From an uncultured Chloroflexota bacterium (lineage in GTDB: Bacteria > Chloroflexota > Dehalococcoidia > Dehalococcoidales > RBG-16-60-22): a DNA stretch of 6,167 nucleotides. Below, in pieces: positions 1 to 5,362 of this stretch. The stretch lies in contig CAIWTG010000233.1 in the NCBI GenBank assembly GCA_903915565.1, positions 1-6,167 of the forward strand, read 5' to 3'. The notes beneath the pieces were generated by a model that saw only the letters and a program-made list of their open reading frames with translations, was not told the origin of the DNA and searched no databases. The position numbers and the translations under genes are program-made. Every line of letters begins with the position of its first letter. Positions within the stretch are counted from its first letter, which is position 1.

Positions 1-60
1 GCCGGCTACCCCTCCCCCCGCCACGACCACATCCATGTCATATTTCTTCGTTTTTATCAT
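1..60 (-). CDS. FAD/NAD(P)-binding oxidoreductase, N-terminal fragment (runs off left edge)
   Basis: Reading leftward from an ATG at 60-58, twenty open codons give MIKTKKYDMDVVVAGGGVAG and continue past the window edge. A short charged leader, then a hydrophobic beta strand (DVVVAG), then the glycine-rich turn GGGVAG (GxGxxG) is the classic start of a Rossmann dinucleotide-binding fold, as in FAD-dependent oxidoreductases and geranylgeranyl-reductase-like flavoproteins. The start is supported by a GGAGG ribosome site 8 nt upstream. The gene lies 53 nt after the comM stop with no terminator-like hairpin between them, so read-through from comM is plausible. Only the nucleotide-binding turn is visible, so the substrate and exact subfamily cannot be assigned. 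Confidence 0.72.
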   Translation of the reverse strand, partial: MIKTKKYDMDVVVAGGGVAG

Positions 61-68
61 AATGGTAA

Positions 69-73
69 CCTCC
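69..73 (-). promoter_or_regulatory. Shine-Dalgarno site of the left-edge oxidoreductase
   Basis: GGAGG on the minus strand, separated by 8 nt from the ATG at 60-58. It fixes the start of the fragmentary gene, which is too short inside the window to be found by length alone. Confidence 0.75.
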
Positions 74-113
74 GGTTAAGATTGGTGGATATGGGTAGAC
101 GGGGATTTATTAC

Positions 114-1634
114 TTACTCCGTCCGTCGCGGCCGGTACTGCACCGCCTCGGCGATGTGGTTGGCTTTAATGATGTCGCCGCCTTCTAAATCGGCTATCGT
201 TAGCGCTAACTTAAGGATGCGGTGGAAGGCGCGGGCGGAGAGGTAAAGCTGTTTCATGGCGGCTTTGAGCAGGGCAGTGGCAGCATCTTCCACGTGGCAG
301 AACTCGCGTATCTCGGCGGGCGTCATCTCGGCGTTGGAGGTCAGCTTGGAGCCGCTGAAACGCTTTAGCTGTGTTTCGCGGGCTTTGGTTACCCTCGCCT
401 GTACTTGTTCCGATGTCTCGCCCATCCGCTTGTCCGTTAGTTTTTCGTAGTCGATGTGCGGCACCTCGACGAAGATGTCTACCCTGTCGATAAACGGCCC
501 GCTGATGCGGCGCTGATAGCGCGCGACGATACTGCTGGGGCAGGTGCACTTGTGGAAAGGGTCGCCGTAGTAGCCGCAAGGACAGGGGTTCATCGCGCCC
601 ACCAGCATAAAGCTCGAGGGGAAGGTGACCCGCCCCTGCGCGCGGCTGATGGTGACCATTTTGTCTTCCAGCGGCTGGCGCAGAACCTCCAGTAAAGAGT
701 TGCCGAATTCCGGCAGCTCATCGAGGAAAAGCACTCCCTTGTGACTTAAGCTAATCTCGCCGGGCTTTGGCCAGTGACCCCCACCCACCAGTCCCGCGTT
801 GGATATCGTGTAATGGGGAGAACGGAAAGGTCGCTGCCTAATCATCGGTGTATCAGCCGGCAAGAGCCCGCTGACGCTGTAAATTTTAGTAACTTCCAGC
901 GTTTCTTCATTGGTCATGGGCGGCAAAATGGATGGGAGGGCGCGCGCCAGTAACGTCTTACCGCTGCCCGGCGGGCTGCACATGATTACGTTGTGTCCCC
1001 CCGCCGCCGCCACCTCTAGAGCGCGCTTAACGTGTTCCTGCCCCTTGATATCCGCTAGGTTGGTATAATTCAGCAGCGGTATGTTCTCGGCGATTTTGCT
1101 CTCGCTGGAGACGGACGGCGCCGGTATCTCCCCGCGCAAATAGCTGACCAATTGGGCTAGCGAGCTGATGGGGATGATATTTACGCCGTCAATCAAACCT
1201 GCCTCTTTGGCGTCTGCTTCCGGCACGATAACGTTGGGGATGCCCTCGTCTTTAGCCAGGGCGACCATCGGCAGGACGCCGTTGGTGTGGCGTAAAGTCC
1301 CGTCCAGCGAAAGCTCCCCCACGAACATGGTGTCAGCTACATCGGCGGCAACCTGTTCGGAGCTTAAAAGGATGCCTACGGCGATGGGCAGGTCGTAGGC
1401 CGGTCCCGCTTTCTTGAGGTCGGCCGGCGCCAGGTTCACCACGATACGCTGCATCGGGAATTTACCGCCGGAGTTGTTGATGGCGGAACGTACGCGTTCG
1501 CTGCTTTCCTCCACGGCGGTATCCGGCAGCCCGACGATGATGACTTTGGGCAGACCGGAAAGGATGTCAACTTCAACTTCTACAATCGCGCCGTCCAGCC
1601 CAACGATTGCCCCGCTGATTACTTTTGCCAGCAT
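114..1634 (-). CDS. comM: YifB/ComM-family Mg-chelatase-like AAA+ ATPase
   Basis: Full-length 506-residue member of the YifB/ComM family. Its best studied member, ComM of gammaproteobacteria, is a hexameric DNA helicase that promotes branch migration when transformed DNA is integrated; the role outside naturally competent bacteria is less clear. Domain order is typical: an N-terminal Lon-protease-like (ChlI) domain at about 20-145, the AAA+ Mg-chelatase core at about 190-395, and a C-terminal helical domain at about 405-500. Visible motifs are Walker A SPPGSGKT (220-227), Walker B VLFLDE (301-306), a sensor-like AMNP (347-350) and DRVD (383-386). A four-cysteine cluster C351, C353, C363 and C365 in the NPCPCG...CTC segment is characteristic of the family and probably binds zinc. 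The start MLAKV matches the family N-terminus, but no Shine-Dalgarno sequence precedes it; a promoter-like element ends 7 nt before the ATG. There is no sign of truncation. No competence genes are visible nearby. Confidence 0.95.
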   Translation of the reverse strand: MLAKVISGAIVGLDGAIVEVEVDILSGLPKVIIVGLPDTAVEESSERVRSAINNSGGKFPMQRIVVNLAPADLKKAGPAYDLPIAVGILLSSEQVAADVADTMFVGELSLDGTLRHTNGVLPMVALAKDEGIPNVIVPEADAKEAGLIDGVNIIPISSLAQLVSYLRGEIPAPSVSSESKIAENIPLLNYTNLADIKGQEHVKRALEVAAAGGHNVIMCSPPGSGKTLLARALPSILPPMTNEETLEVTKIYSVSGLLPADTPMIRQRPFRSPHYTISNAGLVGGGHWPKPGEISLSHKGVLFLDELPEFGNSLLEVLRQPLEDKMVTISRAQGRVTFPSSFMLVGAMNPCPCGYYGDPFHKCTCPSSIVARYQRRISGPFIDRVDIFVEVPHIDYEKLTDKRMGETSEQVQARVTKARETQLKRFSGSKLTSNAEMTPAEIREFCHVEDAATALLKAAMKQLYLSARAFHRILKLALTIADLEGGDIIKANHIAEAVQYRPRRTE

Positions 1635-1641
1635 GGGATAT

Positions 1642-1671
1642 ATTGTAGCGTAAACTTATGCCGAATGGCAA
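1642..1671 (-). promoter_or_regulatory. Probable promoter of comM giving a leaderless mRNA
   Basis: On the minus strand a -35-like TTGCCA (1671-1666, five of six consensus bases) and a -10-like TACAAT (1647-1642, five of six) are separated by 18 bp. The -10 box ends 7 nt before the A of the comM ATG (1634), so transcription would begin at or within a base of the start codon. No purine-rich ribosome site exists in the 20 nt upstream, consistent with leaderless translation. The element occupies the 41-nt gap after the MFS transporter stop, so comM can be transcribed independently. Seen from sequence only; the start site is inferred. Confidence 0.5.
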
Positions 1672-1675
1672 AAGA

Positions 1676-2845
1676 CTATATCTGTTTGCGTTGCCAGAGT
1701 GGCACTAATAGCAGGACCGAAACTAATCCCCCCGCCGCTCCTACTCCAAAAGACCAGGTCAGCGTACCGGTAAAGTCTGCCACCCAGCCGGCAATTATGG
1801 GTGATATTACCGACCCAACTCCTAAAAATAACGTCCATATGCCGACAATAGTGCCGGATGATTCTTTGGCAAAATAGTCCGACGCCGCCGCGGCGTATAA
1901 TGCCCAGACCACGCCATACCCCAAGGCAAAGATGCATACCGCAATAAACAGAGTGGCAGTATTTCCATACGCCATACCCAGGCACCCCAGAGATATCAAT
2001 GTCCCACAAAGGAAAATCATCTTTAGCCGCCCGTTTTTATCCGATAGAGGCCCGATAACAACTTTACTGACTATGGCCCCAATTCCCAGGGCAATCATCA
2101 TGTAGCTGGCGACGTCATAAGATAGGTTAAGTTCCTGTACCGCATATGTGTTTAAAAACGTAAACGGCACCAGTATAGAAAATCCGGTGAAAAGGTATCC
2201 CAGCCCCAACAGCCAGAACTTACTGCTCTTTAATAACATTGACAGCGGAATTCCAGCCTTTTCAGGCGCTTTTCGGTTTTCAAATTGTTCCTCCGGCGGG
2301 TTTTTTACCACCAGGAAGTTAAAAACGCCAATCGCTATGGCAACCAACCCTAGTATCATCCAACCCGCCCGCCAATCCAGATTCCGGATAATTACCGGCA
2401 CCAGCGCCGCCATGGCAATGATGCTTAAAGCGCTGCCAATGTCGATAAAAGCCAGAGTCTTTCCCCGGTGCTCATGGCTGGTCCATTTCTGCGCCAGTGC
2501 CATTACCGGCGCCCAGCATGCCGCCGAACCCATGCCCGCCAGTGTAAAGAACAACGAGGCTTGAAGAATAGATGTGGCGTAAGACATTAGGAAAGCCCCG
2601 ATGCCCAGTGCTGCGACGAATGACGCCAGCAGCCACCGTGAGCCGTAACGGTCGGCGATATAGCCGCATCCCGGTGATGCTATGGTATAAGCTATGACAA
2701 ACGACGAGAAAATAACGCCCGCGTCCGTCTTGGTGATATTCAGCGAGTTGAGCATTTCCGGCAGCAAAATACCATAGCCGTACCTGACAGCGTAGGCGAT
2801 GAAAACCGTCAAAAAACAAGCTGTGAGTACGAGGCGTTTGTTCAT
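1676..2845 (-). CDS. Major facilitator superfamily (MFS) transporter, substrate unknown
   Basis: A 389-residue polytopic inner-membrane protein of normal MFS length with hydrophobic stretches consistent with twelve helices, starting directly in helix 1 after MNKR. The MFS signature in the loop between helices 2 and 3 is clear as GYIADRYGSR (61-70), and a degenerate half-repeat copy GPLSDKNGRLK (265-275) occupies the equivalent loop of the second half, in line with the internal duplication of the family. A hydrophilic central loop (about 181-200, KNPPEEQFENRKAPEK) separates the two six-helix bundles. Overall style resembles the monocarboxylate/oxalate-formate type porters, but no residue seen here fixes the substrate or direction. 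The gene follows the phosphoesterase by 24 nt and has no good ribosome site of its own, suggesting co-transcription and possibly translational coupling. A GATAAT hexamer touches the ATG but sits too close to serve this start codon. Confidence 0.92.
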   Translation of the reverse strand: MNKRLVLTACFLTVFIAYAVRYGYGILLPEMLNSLNITKTDAGVIFSSFVIAYTIASPGCGYIADRYGSRWLLASFVAALGIGAFLMSYATSILQASLFFTLAGMGSAACWAPVMALAQKWTSHEHRGKTLAFIDIGSALSIIAMAALVPVIIRNLDWRAGWMILGLVAIAIGVFNFLVVKNPPEEQFENRKAPEKAGIPLSMLLKSSKFWLLGLGYLFTGFSILVPFTFLNTYAVQELNLSYDVASYMMIALGIGAIVSKVVIGPLSDKNGRLKMIFLCGTLISLGCLGMAYGNTATLFIAVCIFALGYGVVWALYAAAASDYFAKESSGTIVGIWTLFLGVGSVISPIIAGWVADFTGTLTWSFGVGAAGGLVSVLLLVPLWQRKQI

Positions 2846-2869
2846 ATTATCTAAAAGTAGGTGCGTGAA

Positions 2870-3643
2870 TTATTTTTGTTTTTTCTTCTTGCGCTCCCAC
2901 GCCTTCATCAACTCATCGCGGCGGTACAGGCTGGTGCGCAGTTCTTCTTCGTAGAGTTTTAGTTCTATTCGTGGCATGGCAGCGTCGCGCGCCTGCTTAA
3001 TCGCCAGCTCGATATCGTAAGGCAGGCGTATCGTTTGAATTGAAAAATAACCGGGTTTGTTCTCACCGTAATTACCCTCGATGATGACGTAAGCCGCCGT
3101 GGGTTCGTCAAGGGGGTTGCCCACGCTGCCGGCGTTAAAAAGCACCTTGCCTTTCATGTTTTTCAGGTAGGTCCTATGAATATCGCCGTAGCCGATGGTA
3201 TCCGGTTGGAAGTCGTCGCCGGTAAACTCGGTATTGGTGAACATCGCCAGGTGTTTATCCTCGGGGTCGTACATTTGCACGCGGTGCGCCACCCCGATGT
3301 GCGAGGCATGATATAATCTAACTTTCCTGCCGCTGATATAGAAATTGAAAACCGGCGTCAGGTTTCTTAAGTAGTCCAGCCGTTCCTTGCCAATTTGCTG
3401 GCGGTACCAGCGGAACATCGGGAAGTCCCCGCCGTCCGTCATAAAATAGTCCCAGTTGCCCAGCAGGACTACCTCGCAGATTTCGCGGCAGATGTCCGTC
3501 GCTTTAACCGAATCGGGACCTTTGCCGACCAGGTCGCCCAGGCAAAAGATGCGCTTGATGTTGCGCTTTTTGATATCTTTAAGGACGGTTTCCAAAGCGG
3601 GCAGGTTGCCATGTATGTCGGAAATAATGGCGATTTTTTCCAT
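2870..3643 (-). CDS. Calcineurin-like metallophosphoesterase (YfcE/MJ0936-like)
   Basis: A 257-residue cytosolic protein of the calcineurin-like phosphoesterase superfamily, which uses two divalent metals to hydrolyse phosphomono- or diesters. The motifs appear in order: SDIHGN with D9 and H11, GDLVGKGPD with D37, GNWD (62-65) with the bridging Asn at 63, YHASH with H112, GDIH (153-156) where most relatives have GHTH, and NAGSVGNP (170-177). Two positions differ from the commonest pattern: Trp64 replaces the frequent GNHD histidine, and Asp154 replaces the first His of GHTH. Variation at the first is known among YfcE-like proteins, so activity is not excluded. The C-terminus (about 210-257) is a charged helical tail ending WERKKKKQK. 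The start MEKIAIISDIHGN fits the family exactly, yet no ribosome site precedes it. It appears to be the first gene of a unit with the MFS transporter. Substrate unknown. Confidence 0.9.
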   Translation of the reverse strand: MEKIAIISDIHGNLPALETVLKDIKKRNIKRIFCLGDLVGKGPDSVKATDICREICEVVLLGNWDYFMTDGGDFPMFRWYRQQIGKERLDYLRNLTPVFNFYISGRKVRLYHASHIGVAHRVQMYDPEDKHLAMFTNTEFTGDDFQPDTIGYGDIHRTYLKNMKGKVLFNAGSVGNPLDEPTAAYVIIEGNYGENKPGYFSIQTIRLPYDIELAIKQARDAAMPRIELKLYEEELRTSLYRRDELMKAWERKKKKQK

Positions 3644-3652
3644 GTTGGCTTT

Positions 3653-3682
3653 ATTTTACACGATACGGTAGTGGCGGGTAAA
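3653..3682 (-). promoter_or_regulatory. Probable promoter of the phosphoesterase gene, near-leaderless
   Basis: On the minus strand TTTACC (3682-3677, four of six -35 consensus bases) and TAAAAT (3658-3653, five of six -10 bases) are 18 bp apart. The -10 box ends 9 nt before the ATG at 3643, so the predicted leader is only about 2-4 nt. There is no Shine-Dalgarno sequence in that space (AAAGCCAAC). The -35 element overlaps the T-rich tail of the preceding terminator. The -35 match is modest, so this is a tentative call. Confidence 0.42.
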
Positions 3683-3728
3683 GAAAACAACAACGGTTGC
3701 CGACGCATATAACATCGGCAACCGTGTT
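3680..3728 (-). terminator. Intrinsic terminator of the collagen-like gene
   Basis: A perfect 11-bp inverted repeat (ACGGTTGCCGA at 3693-3703 and its complement at 3715-3725) with an 11-nt loop. Allowing one bulged base at 3692, the stem extends by three more pairs to 3689 and 3728. Reading on the minus strand, the hairpin is followed by a T-rich tract (3692-3680, ten T in thirteen bases), as expected for Rho-independent termination of leftward transcription. It lies about 60 nt beyond the stop codon of the collagen-like gene and before the phosphoesterase promoter. On the plus strand no comparable T tract follows. Confidence 0.8.
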
Positions 3729-3786
3729 AATCCATATTTCCGGATTCAATTGGTTTTAAGACGTAATATATTCAATTCACTGGTGA

Positions 3787-4308
3787 CTAAGGTGCGGATG
3801 TGTAAACAATAAAGGAGAAACCATCCTTTACCGCCGTTCCGGTTGAATCATATATTATTATAAGTAACTTGCCGCTGACGCTACCTTGAGTAGCATAACC
3901 ATCATTCGCTGTCGCGATGGTTACATAGTCAGCGTAAAAGTAGGTGATACCAGTTAGTGTTATCACCCAATATTTTGTGGTAGAATTCCAGACAACTGAA
4001 GTGACACCGATGGCGTTGAATAAATTTCCCCCGAAATCAACGGTGCCCATAGCAACTATCATACTTGGTGCTGCCACTCCTGCTGGACCTGTTGGCCCTG
4101 TTGCGCCGGTTGAACCTGTCGGTCCTGCTGGTCCTTGTGGTCCTGCTGGCCCTATTGCCCCTGCCGGTCCTGCTGGTCCTTGTGCGCCGGTTGCTCCTGT
4201 TGGTCCGGCGGGTCCTGCGGGTCCCACGGCGCCGGCGCAGCCAACGGCGAGTACCGCAACTATCACTAGAGTTGCGACCAAGACGAGAATTTTGAGTGAC
4301 TTTTTCAT
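3787..4308 (-). CDS. Collagen-like repeat lipoprotein, exported
   Basis: A 173-residue protein in three parts. Residues 1-24 are a lipoprotein signal peptide: MKKSLK, a long hydrophobic core, and a lipobox-like AVGC with the lipidated cysteine at 24, so the protein should be membrane-anchored on the outside of the cell. Residues 26-79 are 18 uninterrupted Gly-X-Y triplets, expected to form a collagen triple helix if the protein trimerises. Residues 83-173 form a compact, beta-rich-looking domain rich in Ile, Val, Tyr and Thr that I do not recognise; by analogy with other bacterial collagens it may be the trimerising or ligand-binding head. The start is set by AAGGAGG 5 nt upstream. The gene has its own promoter and terminator, so it is probably monocistronic. 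Function is unknown; a surface or adhesive role is inference from architecture. Confidence 0.88.
   Translation of the reverse strand: MKKSLKILVLVATLVIVAVLAVGCAGAVGPAGPAGPTGATGAQGPAGPAGAIGPAGPQGPAGPTGSTGATGPTGPAGVAAPSMIVAMGTVDFGGNLFNAIGVTSVVWNSTTKYWVITLTGITYFYADYVTIATANDGYATQGSVSGKLLIIIYDSTGTAVKDGFSFIVYTSAP
4072..4233 (-). repeat. Collagen-like Gly-X-Y coding repeat (18 triplets)
   Basis: Encodes residues 26-79 of the lipoprotein as 18 perfect Gly-X-Y triplets. Eleven have Pro at X (GPA seven times, GPT three times, GPQ once); six have Thr at Y (GPT, GAT, GST). None carries a charged residue. At DNA level it is a 9-bp-periodic, G+C-rich tract with many GGTCCTGCTGG-like units on the plus strand, in contrast with the A+T-richer C-terminal coding region and upstream leader. 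Confidence 0.93.
4120..4184. repeat. 20-bp exact direct repeat inside the collagen tract, 45-bp period
   Basis: Positions 4120-4139 and 4165-4184 are identical over 20 bases and offset by 45 bp, i.e. 15 codons or five Gly-X-Y triplets. The sequence begins CGGTCCTGC on the plus strand. Its in-frame spacing fits expansion or contraction of the triple helix by slippage or recombination without a frameshift. Confidence 0.8.
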
Positions 4309-4313
4309 ACTAG

Positions 4314-4320
4314 CCTCCTT
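4314..4320 (-). promoter_or_regulatory. Strong Shine-Dalgarno site of the collagen-like gene
   Basis: AAGGAGG on the minus strand, 5 nt before the ATG at 4308-4306. It is the best ribosome site in the window and suggests high translation. Confidence 0.85.
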
Positions 4321-4348
4321 AAAATTATTATTCCATGTAAGGGATGTT

Positions 4349-4378
4349 ATTTTAGACCTATTATTGGTCTTGTGTCAA
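4349..4378 (-). promoter_or_regulatory. Promoter of the collagen-like gene (TTGACA / 18 bp / TAAAAT)
   Basis: A perfect -35 hexamer TTGACA (4378-4373) and a five-of-six -10 hexamer TAAAAT (4354-4349) with an 18-bp spacer on the minus strand. The predicted start near 4342 gives a leader of about 34 nt that contains the AAGGAGG site. A second TTGACA lies at 4403-4398 but has no fitting -10 at the right distance. Confidence 0.68.
4354..4370. promoter_or_regulatory. Candidate operator dyad in the promoter spacer
   Basis: AGACC and GGTCT form an inverted repeat with 5-bp arms and a 7-bp centre, lying between the -35 and -10 boxes of the collagen-like gene and touching the -10. A factor bound here could block or remodel the promoter. 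The arms are short and may occur by chance. Confidence 0.3.
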
Positions 4379-4435
4379 TAATAACTGGGAAAATAATTGT
4401 CAAAAAGGACTAAAGTCACATAACGCATGGTTCAT

Positions 4436-5350
4436 TTATCCGCTCCCCAATATCCCCCTTATCACCTCGGCATATTCTTCGCTTTCTTTATCGCCGGTCA
4501 CAATCTCTATCTCGTCGGCGGACTTAACACCCAGCCCCAGTTCCACCGCCCGCTTAATCTGGTCCTGCTCGAATATCTTGCCTTTACTTACTTCTGGTGT
4601 CGTTCCCAGCTGCCTCAAAATCGCCACGCCCACAGCGTCTATCGCCACGCGGTCGGTCCCGCCCAGCATCACGTTAGCCCTTACCCGCTTGCCGATGTGC
4701 GGTCCTCCCTCCACAAAAGCCTCCACCCCATCCAGCACGATTAAGTCCGGACTATATGCCGTGTTTATCTCGGCAATCAAATCCCGTTGATGCGGCGAGG
4801 AGTGCAGTTCGTTCATGTAGGGAGAAGCCCCCGGCCCGCCCGGGCCTAACCCCGGCGGCACCATGCCCACCGAAAGCTTTAACGATAGCGTAAAATGACC
4901 GCCGAACTGGTGGGTCTTAAGGCAGCACGTCGTCACGATTGATTCGGCTTGTTGATATATTTTAGGAAAGAGGAAGCCGTCCTTCCAGTGGCTGCCTTTA
5001 GGCTTTACCAGCACCCAGCCGTCTTGGGGCATCGCCTGCAAATCCAGAATGTCGAAGCCCAGCTCCTGCGCCATTTTAAAGATGCCCTTTTTCTCCATAT
5101 TATCGTGTGTAGAGGGACCGGGCCCGCTGCGTTCCGCCAAAGTGATTTTCTTCGCGCCCATTTCTTGCAGTTTTTTAATTAAAGCATGCAGCGTATCGTA
5201 ATCGGTGGAGCCGGGGGCGGGGTCGGCTGTATTGAAGTTGGGTTTTAAAACTACCGCCTTACCCTTCACCGGATTTATCTTTAGCAGGTCGACGGCTTTT
5301 TGCGTACCGGTTGTTCTATCGCTGGTTTTAACCAAACTGATTTTCGTCAT
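4436..5350 (-). CDS. DUF362 domain-containing protein
   Basis: A 304-residue protein covering a DUF362 domain, a family widespread in anaerobic bacteria and archaea with no established reaction. Features typical of the family are KPNFN (36-40) after the first beta strand, a TCCLKTHQFGG segment (141-151) followed by SLKLSVGMVPP, LIVLDGVEAFVEGGP (203-217), and the C-terminal GGTDRVAIDAVG (230-241) with conserved Asp residues. Some DUF362 proteins carry fused 4Fe-4S ferredoxin motifs; none is present here, and only an adjacent Cys142-Cys143 pair is seen. There is no signal peptide or membrane helix, so it is probably cytosolic. It follows the DUF169 gene by 12 nt with its ribosome site in the gap, so the two proteins are probably made together. 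A glycine/proline-rich loop (165-176) is notable. Its function should not be guessed beyond a likely link with its operon partner. Confidence 0.88.
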   Translation of the reverse strand: MTKISLVKTSDRTTGTQKAVDLLKINPVKGKAVVLKPNFNTADPAPGSTDYDTLHALIKKLQEMGAKKITLAERSGPGPSTHDNMEKKGIFKMAQELGFDILDLQAMPQDGWVLVKPKGSHWKDGFLFPKIYQQAESIVTTCCLKTHQFGGHFTLSLKLSVGMVPPGLGPGGPGASPYMNELHSSPHQRDLIAEINTAYSPDLIVLDGVEAFVEGGPHIGKRVRANVMLGGTDRVAIDAVGVAILRQLGTTPEVSKGKIFEQDQIKRAVELGLGVKSADEIEIVTGDKESEEYAEVIRGILGSG

Positions 5351-5356
5351 AGGGGT

Positions 5357-5362
5357 CTCCTT
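5357..5362 (-). promoter_or_regulatory. Shine-Dalgarno site of the DUF362 gene, abutting the DUF169 stop
   Basis: AAGGAG on the minus strand, 6 nt before the ATG at 5350-5348 and immediately after the TAA of the upstream gene (5365-5363). Ribosomes ending the first gene would stop over this site, which favours translational coupling. Confidence 0.78.

Noticed and set aside
211..579. Minus-strand ORF within comM in another frame
   Set aside because: Arg- and Pro-rich composition with no domain features, as expected of a shifted reading of a G+C-rich gene.
1658..1676. Hairpin TGCC-ATTC-GGCA after the MFS stop as a terminator
   Set aside because: Only four base pairs and no following T tract on the minus strand; it overlaps the better-supported -35 box of comM.
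2846..2869. Independent promoter for the MFS gene based on GATAAT next to its ATG
   Set aside because: The hexamer touches the start codon, so transcription would begin inside the gene. Co-transcription with the phosphoesterase is simpler.
3395..3712. Plus-strand ORFs opposite the phosphoesterase start
   Set aside because: They lie opposite a well-supported enzyme, show no recognisable domain, and one runs through the terminator hairpin.
4072..4233. Possible CRISPR-like or tandem non-coding repeat
   Set aside because: The repetition follows the 9-bp Gly-X-Y codon pattern in frame, with no uniform repeat-spacer structure.
3944..4381. Long plus-strand ORF across the collagen-like gene, itself rich in Gly and Pro
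   Set aside because: It is the complement of the Gly-X-Y codons: GGN and CCN codons are complementary, so Gly/Pro periodicity appears on both strands. The minus frame has a signal peptide, lipobox, ribosome site, promoter and terminator; the plus frame has none.
4384..4435. Terminator for the DUF162-style downstream region of the DUF362 gene (DUF169-DUF362 unit)
   Set aside because: A T run follows a GACT-AGTC pairing, but the stem is only 4 bp with a 2-nt loop, too weak to call. The label refers only to the region after the DUF362 stop codon.
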